A stretch of DNA of 64,000 nt from Myxococcus terminator_A (GCA_049194865.1 JBLZWL010000123.1:124001-188000); one strand, 5' to 3'; counted from the first letter of the stretch, positions 52,577 to 62,434 are shown. Notes: generated from the sequence alone by a model not told the origin. Program-made: numbers and translations.

Positions 52577-55500
52577 TCAGGGCGGGGGAGGGTGGGCCGA
52601 CAGCTCCGAGTCGGAGGTGGGCCTGCCCTTCCAGCCTGGCGCGAGGTGGGGGTTGCGTGAGAGCGCGGCCTCCGCGTCCTCGCGGGCCTGGACGCGCCAT
52701 GCCTGCTGTTGCTCGGAGGGCGCGTTGTCGGCCAGCGCGAGCCGCAGCCCCGCGCGCAGCAGCAGGGCCCGCGCCCACGCCGGCCGCGCCGCCACGATTC
52801 GCGCGACGTGCTCCAGCCCCCGCGTCAGCATGGGCGTCGCGTCCTCTCCCTGCGCCTGCTTCCAGCGTCCCCACGCGAGCTGAAGCTCTCCGGCCGCCAG
52901 CACGTACTCGTGCCGCCTGGGCGCCAGCTCCACCGCGCGCGCGAGCGCCTCCGCGGCCTGGTGGAAGTCCTCGTCCTTCGCGGTGCCTCGCCGGGCCTTG
53001 TCGCGGGCGTGCACGTCCAGCACGCCGCCCTGGTAGCGCCACGCGTAGGCCAGCTTCGGGTTGAGCTCGCGTGCGCGCGCGAGCGCCTCTTCCGCCTGGG
53101 TCAAGTCCTTGCCCACGTCGCGCCCGCGCGCCAGCGCGTGGGTGGCCCACAGCACGTGCACCCGCGCCAGGTTGGTCCACAGGTCCGCGTCGCCCGGGAG
53201 CAGCTCCAGCGCGCGGCGGTAGTCCTCCTTCGCCGCCTTGAGGCTCGGGCCCGGGTCTTCGCCTCGCGCGACGAGGAAGCCCGCGCGCACCGCCTCCACC
53301 TCGCCCAGGTTGTTGTAGGCGAAGGCCTGCTGCGGGGCCACGGTGCGCGCCTGCTCGAAGGCCTTGCGCGCCTCGGTCAACAGCGCCCCCACGTCCTTCC
53401 CGTTCTCCCAGCGCTGCTCGGCCTGCCACAGGAGCGCGGCGCCCTGGCCGTTGTGGAGCTGCGGCAGCTTGGGGTTGATGTCCCGGCCCTGGCGGTAGAG
53501 CGCCAGCGCCCGCTCCAGGTCCGGCTCCGGGTCCTGCCCGTGCTCCTGTCGCCAGCGCGCCAGCTGCTCGGCGACGTCAGCGCCCTGGAAGCAGGCCATG
53601 ACATTGCGCGGGTTGAGCGTGAGCGCGCGCTCGATGGCCTCCATCGCCCGCGTCAAATCTCCCGAGGCGTCCGGGGCGCTGGGGATGGCCGCCCGCGCGC
53701 GGTAGGAGTTGCCGAGATTTATCCAGGCGTCCGCCTGGTTCTCCCTCACGCGGATGGCGGCGAGGTACGCGTCGATGGCCTTTCCCTGGTGGCCGAGCGA
53801 ATCCTCCCCGTGCTCGCTCTCGTAGTCGGCCCACACCTGGTGCGTCAGGCCTAGATTCGCGTGGAAGGCATAGTCGCGCTCCTCGGGGCCCAGGCGCTCC
53901 AGGGCCTCGATGGAGAGGCCGAGCTGCTCGCGCGGGTCCTGCGACAGCCGCTGGCGGTGACGGGCCCACAGCCGGTGGATGATGGCCAGCTCCAGCGTGA
54001 CGCGGTCGCTCGGGGGCGCCAGCTTCAGCGCGGCCTGGGCCGAGTCGATGGCCTTGCCGAACAGCGTCTCCACGTCGTCGGTGTTCTGGTTGGAGTGCTG
54101 CTCGCCCAGGCGGCGGTACAGCCGGGAGCGCACGATGAGCGAGCGGTGGTGGTCCGGCGCGGCGGTGAGCGCGTAGTCCAGCGTCTCCAGGCCCCGCTGG
54201 TAGGGCGGCAGCACGTTGCCCGCGCCGTACAGCTCCATCACCAGCGCGGCCAGCTCCAGGCGTCCCAGGGCGTAGTGCCCGTCGGGCTGGCTCTCCGCGG
54301 TGGCGATGGCCGCCGCGTACGCGCGCCGCCCTGCCTCCAGGTCCGCCTGCGAGCCGACGCCGTCCCCCTGGTGCCAGCGCCCCATGGCGCGGGCCATGTA
54401 CACGTCTCCGCGCAGCAGGGGCGCCTCGTAGAACCAGGGCTGGGTGTTGCTCATCGCCTCCAGGTGCGCCAGCGCCTCCTCGTGGCGCCCCTCGTGGAAG
54501 GCGAACAGGGCCTTCACGTACAGCGGCGGCGCGGGGACGTCCGGCCCCTCGGCCTGACGCAGGTAGGCCAGCGCCGGGTCCCGGTAGCGCTGCTCCAGCT
54601 CGCGGCGGCGCAGCTCGCGCTGCTCGGGGCTGCGGCGCTCGAAGTCCAGCAGCAGCTTCTCGCGGTACTGGTCACCCAGCACCAGCGCCAGCGCCCAGGC
54701 CGCGCGGGGCTCGCGGTAGCCGTGCTCCCACGCGGACTCGAGCTTCCGACGCGCGCCCTCCACGTCACCCAACGCCAGCAGCGCGCGGCCCAGGGCGTAG
54801 TGGCCGGGGCCCACCGCGTGCTCTCCCGCCTCCTTCACCTCCACCTCCAGCGCGTCCATGCTGGCGCGCAGGGCCGCGCGGTCCTCGCGCGTGTCGTGCA
54901 GGCGCGAGAGGAACGAGTAGCGCGCCGCGGCCTCGATGCGCTCCACCCGCTCGGTGAAGCTGCGCGTGAGCCGCTCGCGCTCGGCCACCTCGCTGCGCGC
55001 CAGCACCGCCTGCCCCAGCGCCAGCGCCACCACTGTCAGCGCCGCGAGGCCCGCGCCCAGCGCCACGCGGTGCTTGCGCGCCTTCTTGCGCAGCCGGTAG
55101 CCCAGGCCCCGCCGCGCCTGCACCGGCTCTCCGCCGAGGAAGCGCTCCAAATCATCAGCCAGCGCCCGCGCCGAGTCGTAGCGGGCCGAGCGGTCCTTCT
55201 CCAGGCACTTGAGGACGACGGCCTCCAGGTCCTGGGGGATGTCCCGGTCCAACGCGCGTGGAGGGCGCGGCTCCTCCGTCTGGAGCCGGGTGATGATGTC
55301 GTGCTCGTTGGCGCCGTGGAACGGCGTCTGCCCGGTGAGCAGCAGGTAGAGCGTGGCGCCCAGGCCGTAGACGTCCACGCGCCGGTCCAACCGCGCAGTG
55401 TCTCCCTTGGCCTGCTCGGGGGCCATGTACTGCGGCGTGCCCATCACCACGCCGTGCAGGCCGCCCTCCTCGCGCCAGTCCCTGGCCAGACCGAAGTCCA

Positions 55501-56296
55501 TGACGAAGGGCGCGAAGTCGCCGTCCTCCGTGCGCTCCACCAGGATGTTGCCGGGCTTGATATCGCGATGCACGAGTCCGGCGCGATGCGCGGCGTGCAC
55601 ACCCTCGGCGGCCTGACGCAGCACGAGCACCTTCTGCTCCGGCGTCAGCGACGGCGCGAGCTGGCCCAACGACTGGCCGGCCACGTAGCGCATGGCGATG
55701 TAGCCGCGCCCCTGCACCTCGCCGACCTCGTACACCTCGCACACCCGCTCGTGGCGCACGCGGGCCTGGGCGCGGGCCTCGGAGAGGAAGCGGCGCGCCA
55801 GCTCCGGGTCTCCGCCCTTCACGAACTTGAGCGCGACGTTGCGGCGCAGCAGCGGGTCATAGGCGAGGAACACCTGCCCCATGCCGCCCTGACCCAGGAA
55901 GCGCACGGGCTGGTAGCGGTCCCAGTCCGGCACGGGGAAGGACGGGTCCGCGCTCGGGTCCTCCGAAGTGGCGGAGGCGGCCGGCGGGGCCACCACGGGG
56001 GTGTCCGGGTCCAGCGTGGCGGCCTCCAGCGGGCCCGGGCCACCACTGGCGCCTCCGCCCAGCTCCCGCGAGACCTCCTCGCGCAGCTCGCTCAGCGTGT
56101 GCTCGCCCAGGCGCCCCTGCTCTCGCAAGAGCTCCAGGGGGCTGCGTCCCAGGTCGAGCGCCTCCTCGCGCAGGGCGGCAGCCTCCTCGGTGGAGACGAG
56201 CCCTTCGTCCAGCGCGAGGAGCAGCTCCTCCTCATACGTCTCCTGCTTCTTCCCCGCGATGTCCACGGCCCCCAGCATACGGGGTTGCGCGGCCAT
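52577..56296 (-). CDS. Transmembrane Ser/Thr protein kinase with TPR-like extracellular region
   Basis: 1239 residues. N-terminal helical segment (about 20-90), Pro/Ala linker, then a Hanks-type kinase (about 125-390): VRFLGQGGMGQVFLAYDPLL, NVALKFVKG, LVHRDIKPGNIL, FVMDFGLARDW, GTPQYMAPEQA and DVYGLGATLYLLLTG; all catalytic residues are present. Juxtamembrane KKARKHR precedes one membrane helix (VALGAGLAALTVVALALGQA). The remaining 800 residues are helical with TPR-like repeats (HYALGRALLALGDVEGARRK, AWINLGNSYRARAAIP, AYNNLGEVEAVRAGF). Such kinases feed FHA-type sigma-54 activators in myxobacteria; one lies across the convergent junction. ATG 56296 chosen; 56278 is an alternative. It follows the cysteine-rich gene on the same strand. 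Confidence 0.92.
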   Translation of the reverse strand: MAAQPRMLGAVDIAGKKQETYEEELLLALDEGLVSTEEAAALREEALDLGRSPLELLREQGRLGEHTLSELREEVSRELGGGASGGPGPLEAATLDPDTPVVAPPAASATSEDPSADPSFPVPDWDRYQPVRFLGQGGMGQVFLAYDPLLRRNVALKFVKGGDPELARRFLSEARAQARVRHERVCEVYEVGEVQGRGYIAMRYVAGQSLGQLAPSLTPEQKVLVLRQAAEGVHAAHRAGLVHRDIKPGNILVERTEDGDFAPFVMDFGLARDWREEGGLHGVVMGTPQYMAPEQAKGDTARLDRRVDVYGLGATLYLLLTGQTPFHGANEHDIITRLQTEEPRPPRALDRDIPQDLEAVVLKCLEKDRSARYDSARALADDLERFLGGEPVQARRGLGYRLRKKARKHRVALGAGLAALTVVALALGQAVLARSEVAERERLTRSFTERVERIEAAARYSFLSRLHDTREDRAALRASMDALEVEVKEAGEHAVGPGHYALGRALLALGDVEGARRKLESAWEHGYREPRAAWALALVLGDQYREKLLLDFERRSPEQRELRRRELEQRYRDPALAYLRQAEGPDVPAPPLYVKALFAFHEGRHEEALAHLEAMSNTQPWFYEAPLLRGDVYMARAMGRWHQGDGVGSQADLEAGRRAYAAAIATAESQPDGHYALGRLELAALVMELYGAGNVLPPYQRGLETLDYALTAAPDHHRSLIVRSRLYRRLGEQHSNQNTDDVETLFGKAIDSAQAALKLAPPSDRVTLELAIIHRLWARHRQRLSQDPREQLGLSIEALERLGPEERDYAFHANLGLTHQVWADYESEHGEDSLGHQGKAIDAYLAAIRVRENQADAWINLGNSYRARAAIPSAPDASGDLTRAMEAIERALTLNPRNVMACFQGADVAEQLARWRQEHGQDPEPDLERALALYRQGRDINPKLPQLHNGQGAALLWQAEQRWENGKDVGALLTEARKAFEQARTVAPQQAFAYNNLGEVEAVRAGFLVARGEDPGPSLKAAKEDYRRALELLPGDADLWTNLARVHVLWATHALARGRDVGKDLTQAEEALARARELNPKLAYAWRYQGGVLDVHARDKARRGTAKDEDFHQAAEALARAVELAPRRHEYVLAAGELQLAWGRWKQAQGEDATPMLTRGLEHVARIVAARPAWARALLLRAGLRLALADNAPSEQQQAWRVQAREDAEAALSRNPHLAPGWKGRPTSDSELSAHPPPP

Positions 56297-56323
56297 GCGG
56301 GGAGACCCGCCGGGAGGCCCACG

Positions 56324-56343
56324 AGTCCCCGGGGGAGGGGACT
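56324..56343 (-). terminator. Hairpin between the Cys-rich gene and the kinase gene
   Basis: AGTCCCC (56324-56330) and GGGGACT (56337-56343) with a six-base loop, enclosed by a larger CGGGAGG/CCTCCCG pairing. It sits in the 86-base gap and could attenuate transcription from the upstream OmpA/Cys-rich pair into the kinase gene. Confidence 0.4.
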
Positions 56344-56382
56344 GGGGGAAGGGATGTGGACCTCCCGGCGGAAACCTTCGAG

Positions 56383-59300
56383 CTACCGGCGCTGCTTGCG
56401 GCGCAGGCGCAGGCCCAGCAGGGCGAGCAGGGGCAGCCAGGACGTCGCGGGGGCCGCGCTGCAGCCTCCGCCGGCGAAGGCGCGCGTGTTCAGCACCGTC
56501 CACCGGTACTCGGCGGGCGTACCGTCCACGTTGCCGGCGTCGTCGGTGGCGCGCACCCGCAGGGTGTGCTCACCGTCGCTGACGTCGTAGGTGTCCCGGC
56601 AGGCGACGAAGGGCCCGCCGTCCAGGCTGCACTCGTACCTCACGCCATCCTCGTTGGAGGCGTAACCGAAGGGGGCCTCCGGGTCGCCGGTGCGCGTCGG
56701 CGGGTTGCGGTTGAAGGACGTGTCGGGCGCCTGGGTGTCGATGCGGAACGTGTCGACGTTGGAGGGCGCGCTGGTGAGGCCCGTATCCGTGTCCGTGGCG
56801 TTGGCGACCACCCGGTGCGTCCCGTCCGACATCGGCGTGGTGGGCGTGCAGGTCCAGGCGCCCGTGGCGTTGGCGGTGGCGATGCACAGCACCGTGTCAC
56901 CCTCGCGCACCGTCACCGTGGCGTTCGGCACGGAGGTGCCGGAGATGGCAGGGGTGGACGTGTTCAGCAGGGAGCCATTCGCGGGGCCGGTGATGACGGG
57001 CGCGGCAGGCGGCGTCCCGGCCACGGTGAACGTCACCGGAGCCGAAGGCGTGCTGGTGTTGCCCGCGCCGTCCGTGGCGGTGGCGGTGATGGTGTGCGGG
57101 CCGTCCGTCATCGGCGTGGCGGGCGAGCAGCTCCAGTTGCCCGTGGCGTCGGCGGTGGCGGTGCACAGCACCGTGCCACCCTCGCTCACCACCACCGTGG
57201 CGCCCGGCTCGGACGTACCGCTCAGGGGCGGCGTCGAGTCGTTCGTGGTGGAGCCATTGGTGGGGCCGGTGATGACCGGCGCGGCCGGCCCGGTGGCGAT
57301 GGTGATGTTCACCGGAGGAGCCGTCTCCGTGGCGCCCACCTCGGTGGAGGTGAGGACCACCGAGTGCGGACCCTCGGGGATGTTGCCCAGGTCGCACGTC
57401 CAGTTGCCGTTGTTGTCGACGACGGCGGTGCACGCCGGGGTGGGGCTGCCGTCGACGTAGACGTTGATGGTGGAGCCCGGAGAGCCGGTGCCACCGATGA
57501 CGGGGTTCGACACGCCGCCCGGAGCCGGGTCCGTCAGCACGGGGATGAGCTGGCAGATGGACAGCGAGTCCGCGCGGTAGGCCACCGCGGTCTCCGTGTT
57601 GTTGTTCGCGGCGCAGTCGGTGTCGATGAGCGCCAGGCGCACGTCACCGGACGTCGCGTCGAAGTCGCGGCGCAGCGGGAAGCCCAGCTCCATGGCGGCG
57701 TCACGGGTGGTGGACGCGGGGCCCCCCGCCGGGACGTTGCCGAGCGAGAAGCGCTGAACGCCCGCGCCCGTGGTGTGGTTGAAGCCGAAGATGCCCGGAT
57801 ACCAGCTGCTGGCGCCCGAGTAGCTCACCGCTCCAGAGACGTAGCCGATGCGGTAGCGGCCCGGCACGGTCAGCGACGCCTGGGTGTCGCCCGCGGCCAG
57901 GTCCGGCGCGGAGAGGCTCGCCACCTGGGTGCACTGGCTGTTGCCCTGCCGGGTGAAGAACGCGCGCACGTTGGTGTTCTGGCAGCCGTGGCCCGCCTCG
58001 ATGGTGCAGGTGGCCGAGCAGCCGTCGTTCGCCGCCGTGTTGCCGTCGTCACAGGCCTCCGAGGAAGCCTTGATGCCGTCGCCGCACGTCACGGCGCAGA
58101 CGGACGGATTCCCGGTGCAGCCATGGCCCGCTTCAATCGCGCAGGTGGACGAGCAGCCGTCGTTGTTGGCGGTGTTGCCGTCGTCGCACAGCTCCCCGTT
58201 GTCCAGCATCGCGTTGCCGCACACGTTGGCGGTGACGCAGACGTCCGTGTGGGGGTTGCAGGTGCCGCTCTCGCAGACGCCGGAGGCGCTGCAGGGCTGG
58301 CCGTTCGCCCAGAGGCAGCGCGGCGAGCAGGCGTCGCCGCTGTTCAGGTTGCCGTCGTCACACACCTCGGAGCCGGCGACGACGCCGTCGCCGCAGGTGG
58401 TGGCGCAGGTGGAGGGCGCGCCGGAGCAGGAGTAGCCCGGCTCACGGCCGCAGATGCCGGAGCAGCCGTCGCCGTTCGTCGTGTTGCCGTCGTCGCACGT
58501 CTCGCCCGCGTTGATGACGCCGTTGCCGCAGGTGTTGAAGCAGACGTTGCCAGGAGGCGGGCAGCTGTAGCCGGGCTCCACGGCGCACGCGGCGCAACCG
58601 TCGCCGGCCGTCGCGTTGCCGTCGTCACACGCCTCGGCGCCGGCGGTGATGCCGTCGCCGCAGAGCGTGGCGCAAGTGGAGGGCGCGCCGGAGCAGGAGT
58701 AGCCCGTCTCCACGCCGCAGCCCTGCGAGCAGCCATCGCCGTTCGTCGTGTTGCCGTCGTCGCACGTCTCGTTGGTGTTCACCGTGCCGTTGCCACACGT
58801 CTGGGCGCACACGGAAGCCCCGTTGGAGGGCCTGCTGCACGAGTAGCCAGGCTCCACGCGGCACTCGGTGGCGCAGCCGTCACCCGAGTTCAGGTTGCCG
58901 TCGTCGCACTGCTCACCCGGGTTCACCTGGCCGTTGCCGCACGTCTGCACGCAGGGCTGGCCCACGGTGGGGCAGGAGTAGCCCAGCTCCAGGGTGCAGG
59001 CGTTGGAGCAGCCGTCACCCAGGTTGATGTTTCCGTCGTCGCACAGCTCGCCCGCGTCCAGCCGCGCGTTGCCGCACAGCGGGGCGCAGTTGGACGGCTG
59101 GCCGACGCACTCGTAGCCGCTCTCGATGCGGCAGGCGTTGGAGCAGCCGTCGCCGGACAGGCCGTTGCCGTCATCGCACAGCTCGCCCGGGTCGACCGCG
59201 CCGTTGCCGCAGGTGGTGACGCACGCCTGGCCCGGGGTGGGGCACGCGTGGCCGGGCTCGACGCGGCAGGACGCGTTGCAGCCGTCGCCCGCGGTGAGGT

Positions 59301-60540
59301 TGCCGTCGTCGCACTGCTCGCCCGAGTTGAGCAGGCCGTTGCCGCACGTCGCCGAGCAGGAGCTGGGCGTACCCGCGCAGCCATAGCCGGGCTCGATGCC
59401 GCAGCTCGCGCTGCAGCCGTCGTTGTTGTTGGTGTTGCCGTCGTCGCACTCCTCACGCAGCGACACCGCGCCGTCGCCGCAGCGGTCGTCGTAGGCGTCC
59501 ACGAAGAGGTAGCGGAAGGCGTTGGGCGTCGAAGCCGCGTTCTCGTTGCACAGCTCGATGCGGTTGAGGCCCGTGCGCCAGGCCGCCGTCGTGCCGAACT
59601 CCCGGATGATGTTCTTCTGCCAGGCGTTGCCCGCGGGCTCGCTCACGGTGGTGGGCGTGAAGCCCACGCCGTTGACGGACGCGCTGTCGAACTCGTTGTC
59701 GTTGAACGTGGCCAGCCGCATGCGGAACTGGGCGACGTTCGTCGTCGAGGGGATGATGAAGTCCTGGTACACGCACACGGGCGCGCCCAGGGGAGCCGCC
59801 ATGAAGCGGGCCGTGGTGACTTCCTGCGGCCAGTCAACGGCGTTGCGCACGCCCGTGGCGGCGCCCGTCGTGCCACCCGTGTAGAACCAATGCGGATCCG
59901 CGCCGGTCTCCAGGCGGCGGTTGTTCTGGTCCACGCCGGTGTTGAAGAACGCGAGGCCCGCCCTCACGCAGCGGCTGGGCGTTCCCGCGCAGGCGAAGCC
60001 GGGCTCCACCTCGCACAGGCGGCTGCAACCGTCGCCCTCGGTGCGGTTGCCGTCGTCGCAGATCTCCTGGTCGAAGTTCGGATACTGGCGGTTGTTGAAC
60101 GCGCCGTTTCCGCACAGCGACAAGTCACACGTGGCGGTGCAGCCGTTGGCGCCGGCGGCGGTGTCGCCGTCGTCACAGGCCTCGCCCGGGTTGACGACAA
60201 GGTTGCCGCACAGCGTGGCGAGCGAGCACGCCCGGCCAGGGACGTGACAGAGGTAGCCGGCCTCGATGGCGCCAGTGGCGGAACAGCCGTCACCGTTGAC
60301 CGTGTTGCCGTCGTCACACTGCTCGCCGGGCTGGATGCGGCCGTCGCCGACGACGGGAGCGGCCAGCCGGGACAGCGCGGCCTCCTCGACGGGAGCAGGC
60401 GTCGGGGTGTTCTGCTCGCAGCCGGTGAGGACGGTGAAGAGCGCGAGCGCGAGCGCGGTGGACAGACCCGGGCGCCAGGACTTGGCGGGCTCCGGACAGA
60501 GGGGGTCGGGGATTCGTGGGTTCATGAGTGTCTGCCTCAC
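56383..60540 (-). CDS. Cysteine-rich DUF4215-repeat surface protein with MYXO-CTERM tail
   Basis: 1385 residues from a GTG overlapping the OmpA stop (GTGA); an ATG at 60525 is the alternative. A lipobox-like LFTVLTGC lies at the N-terminus. Fourteen repeats of the form CGNGxxxxGExCDDGN followed by GDGC span about 65-870, interrupted by a 155-residue domain without such repeats (about 195-352: DPHWFYTGG, MAAPLGAPVCVYQDFIIP, NRIELCNEN). Then a beta domain, three Ig-like repeats (ITGPTNGSTTNDSTPPLSGT, ITGPANGSLLNTSTPAISGT) and a final beta domain. The C-terminus, GGGCSAAPATSW followed by LPLLALLGLRLRRKQRR, is a myxobacterial sorting tail. Likely displayed on the cell surface, coupled to the OmpA partner. 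Confidence 0.88.
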   Translation of the reverse strand: MRQTLMNPRIPDPLCPEPAKSWRPGLSTALALALFTVLTGCEQNTPTPAPVEEAALSRLAAPVVGDGRIQPGEQCDDGNTVNGDGCSATGAIEAGYLCHVPGRACSLATLCGNLVVNPGEACDDGDTAAGANGCTATCDLSLCGNGAFNNRQYPNFDQEICDDGNRTEGDGCSRLCEVEPGFACAGTPSRCVRAGLAFFNTGVDQNNRRLETGADPHWFYTGGTTGAATGVRNAVDWPQEVTTARFMAAPLGAPVCVYQDFIIPSTTNVAQFRMRLATFNDNEFDSASVNGVGFTPTTVSEPAGNAWQKNIIREFGTTAAWRTGLNRIELCNENAASTPNAFRYLFVDAYDDRCGDGAVSLREECDDGNTNNNDGCSASCGIEPGYGCAGTPSSCSATCGNGLLNSGEQCDDGNLTAGDGCNASCRVEPGHACPTPGQACVTTCGNGAVDPGELCDDGNGLSGDGCSNACRIESGYECVGQPSNCAPLCGNARLDAGELCDDGNINLGDGCSNACTLELGYSCPTVGQPCVQTCGNGQVNPGEQCDDGNLNSGDGCATECRVEPGYSCSRPSNGASVCAQTCGNGTVNTNETCDDGNTTNGDGCSQGCGVETGYSCSGAPSTCATLCGDGITAGAEACDDGNATAGDGCAACAVEPGYSCPPPGNVCFNTCGNGVINAGETCDDGNTTNGDGCSGICGREPGYSCSGAPSTCATTCGDGVVAGSEVCDDGNLNSGDACSPRCLWANGQPCSASGVCESGTCNPHTDVCVTANVCGNAMLDNGELCDDGNTANNDGCSSTCAIEAGHGCTGNPSVCAVTCGDGIKASSEACDDGNTAANDGCSATCTIEAGHGCQNTNVRAFFTRQGNSQCTQVASLSAPDLAAGDTQASLTVPGRYRIGYVSGAVSYSGASSWYPGIFGFNHTTGAGVQRFSLGNVPAGGPASTTRDAAMELGFPLRRDFDATSGDVRLALIDTDCAANNNTETAVAYRADSLSICQLIPVLTDPAPGGVSNPVIGGTGSPGSTINVYVDGSPTPACTAVVDNNGNWTCDLGNIPEGPHSVVLTSTEVGATETAPPVNITIATGPAAPVITGPTNGSTTNDSTPPLSGTSEPGATVVVSEGGTVLCTATADATGNWSCSPATPMTDGPHTITATATDGAGNTSTPSAPVTFTVAGTPPAAPVITGPANGSLLNTSTPAISGTSVPNATVTVREGDTVLCIATANATGAWTCTPTTPMSDGTHRVVANATDTDTGLTSAPSNVDTFRIDTQAPDTSFNRNPPTRTGDPEAPFGYASNEDGVRYECSLDGGPFVACRDTYDVSDGEHTLRVRATDDAGNVDGTPAEYRWTVLNTRAFAGGGCSAAPATSWLPLLALLGLRLRRKQRR

Positions 60541-62381
60541 TTCTCAATGGTGTCGGTGGGAGCGCCCTGCTTCGTCTCGACGCCCTCGGCGTCACCGACG
60601 ATGCGGAACTCCACGCGGCGGTTCTTGGCGCGGCCGGGCTTGGTGGTGTTCTCGGCGATGGGCTTGGCGGGGCCGAAGCCCTGCGAATCCAGCCGCTCGC
60701 GGCCGAGGCCCTTGCCCACCAGGTACTTCACCACCGCTTCGGCGCGGCGCTGGGACAGGTCCAGATTGTAGTCGGCCTTGCCCGTGTTGTCGGTGTGGCC
60801 CTCGACGCGCAGCTTCTCGATTTCAGGGTGCGACGCGAGGATGGACGCCACGCTGTCGAGCAGCTTGTGGCTGCGCGCGCTGATGACATCCTGGTTGTTC
60901 TCGAAGAAGACGGACTCGAGGATGCGAATCTGGCCCTCTCCAATGTTCGCCAGCTGCTTCTGCTTGCAGCCGTGGTTCTTCTCCGTGCCCGGCTCGTCGG
61001 GGCAGTTGTCCAGGCGGTCCACGAGGCCGTCGCCGTCGCGGTCCTTGTCCGGGCAGCCGCGGTTCTCCTTCGGGCCCGCCTCGTTCATGCAGGCGTCGCG
61101 CGCGTCGGCCACGCCGTCCTGGTCGTTGTCCGGGTCCGGGCAGCCGTTGGCGTCCTCGAAGCCGTCCAGGTCCTCCGGCGCGTTGGGGCAGGCGTCCTTG
61201 GAGTCGGCCAGGCCGTCGCCGTCCGTGTCCGGGTCATCCGGGCAGCCGTCGGCGTCCTCGAAGCCGTTGATGTTCTCCGCGTTCGCGGGGCAGCGGTCCG
61301 CCAGGTTCATCAGACCGTCCTTGTCGTCATCCGTGTCAGCGCAGCCGTTGAGCTCGGCGAGTCCCGGCGCCGTCGGGCAGCGGTCCGCCACGTTCTTCAC
61401 GCCGTCCCCATCCGCGTCCAGGTCCGGACAGCGGGCCGCGTCGTGGGGCTGGCCCGCGACACATGACGCCACCGGCATGTCACCAGCGCCGAAGTTGACG
61501 CCACCCAGCACGCGGAACTCCGGGGTGCCCGGCGTCTTGCCGAAGCCCGGGCCGCCCATGATGTAGAGCTCGGCGCCGTTCTTCGGCAGCGTGCGCAGGC
61601 CGAGCAGCACCTCGAGCGACTCGGGCGCGTCGGCGAAGGGCAGCGTGCCGCGCACGACGAGCTCCTCGCGCAGGCCGAAGAGGTTCGCGGTGAGGTTCAC
61701 ACCGCCGTTGAGCTCCACGCCCATCTCGTCGCGCAGCGGGTCCGCGCCGGGGGAGAGGGCGTACGTCTTGGTCCGCACCAGCGCGCCCACGTCGGCGCCC
61801 ACGCGCCAGGTGTCGCCCAGCTTCTTGCCGAGGCCGACGCGCGGGGTGAAGACGAAGCCGTCATCCTTCGTGAGCACTTCCTCGCTGCCAAAGGGCAGCG
61901 CGGCGCCCAGGTGCAGGCCCAGGTCCAGCGGCCCGCCGCGCGCCTCCGACATCAGGCCCGCGCGCGCCTGCAGCCAGGGCGTGCCCAGCGCGAAGGTGCC
62001 CGGCTTCTCATAGCCAAGCGCGCGCGTCTCGGGGCCCCACTGCGTGACGACGGGCACCTGCGCGCCCACTTCCAACCAGTCCGTCACCGCATAGGCGCCG
62101 GTGAAGTGCACCGACACGCGGTTGGAGACGACGGTGCCCTGCACCTCGTCGTTGCGCAGCAGCACCAGGGGCTGGTGCTCGTAGTGCGCCGTGAGGCCGA
62201 GGCGGAACGTTCCGTCCGGCAGCAGGTCGCCGGTGGACAGCACGAGGCTGTCCTTCGCGCCGGGGTTGAGCTGCAACCGCTCCAGCTCGATGCTCGGGAT
62301 TCGCTGGGCCTGCGCCTGGGTGGAAAGCGCGCAGAGAACGGCGAGTCCTCCGAGCAGGGGATGACGACTTCTTGGGTTCAA
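60537..62381 (-). CDS. OmpA-family outer-membrane protein with TSP3 repeats
   Basis: 614 residues from a TTG at 62381, placed five bases after GGAGGA; this start gives a clean signal peptide (NPRSRHPLLGGLAVL then CALSTQAQA). An ATG at 62408 has no RBS. Residues of about 30-310 look like a beta barrel (FRLGLTAHYEHQPLVLL, WLEVGAQVPVVTQWG, VRGTLPFADAPESLEV). Next come about five calcium-binding thrombospondin-3 repeats (DLDADGDGVKNVADRCP, DPDTDGDGLADSKDACP). The C-terminal OmpA domain binds peptidoglycan (VEGHTDNTGKADYNLDLSQR, RAKNRRVEF). Coupled to the Cys-rich MYXO-CTERM gene, recalling the TraB/TraA pairing of outer-membrane exchange. Confidence 0.9.
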   Translation of the reverse strand: MNPRSRHPLLGGLAVLCALSTQAQAQRIPSIELERLQLNPGAKDSLVLSTGDLLPDGTFRLGLTAHYEHQPLVLLRNDEVQGTVVSNRVSVHFTGAYAVTDWLEVGAQVPVVTQWGPETRALGYEKPGTFALGTPWLQARAGLMSEARGGPLDLGLHLGAALPFGSEEVLTKDDGFVFTPRVGLGKKLGDTWRVGADVGALVRTKTYALSPGADPLRDEMGVELNGGVNLTANLFGLREELVVRGTLPFADAPESLEVLLGLRTLPKNGAELYIMGGPGFGKTPGTPEFRVLGGVNFGAGDMPVASCVAGQPHDAARCPDLDADGDGVKNVADRCPTAPGLAELNGCADTDDDKDGLMNLADRCPANAENINGFEDADGCPDDPDTDGDGLADSKDACPNAPEDLDGFEDANGCPDPDNDQDGVADARDACMNEAGPKENRGCPDKDRDGDGLVDRLDNCPDEPGTEKNHGCKQKQLANIGEGQIRILESVFFENNQDVISARSHKLLDSVASILASHPEIEKLRVEGHTDNTGKADYNLDLSQRRAEAVVKYLVGKGLGRERLDSQGFGPAKPIAENTTKPGRAKNRRVEFRIVGDAEGVETKQGAPTDTIEK

Positions 62382-62434
62382 GGGTTCCTCCACATCCGCG
62401 CGGCTCATCAGGAGCGCGCGCGACCTTCAGCCAC

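Noticed and set aside
56356..60771. A 1471-residue plus-strand open frame opposite the Cys-rich gene
   Set aside because: It is Val/Ala/Arg/Gly-rich with no motifs, and antisense to a repeat-bearing gene; very high GC removes stop codons from the complementary frame.
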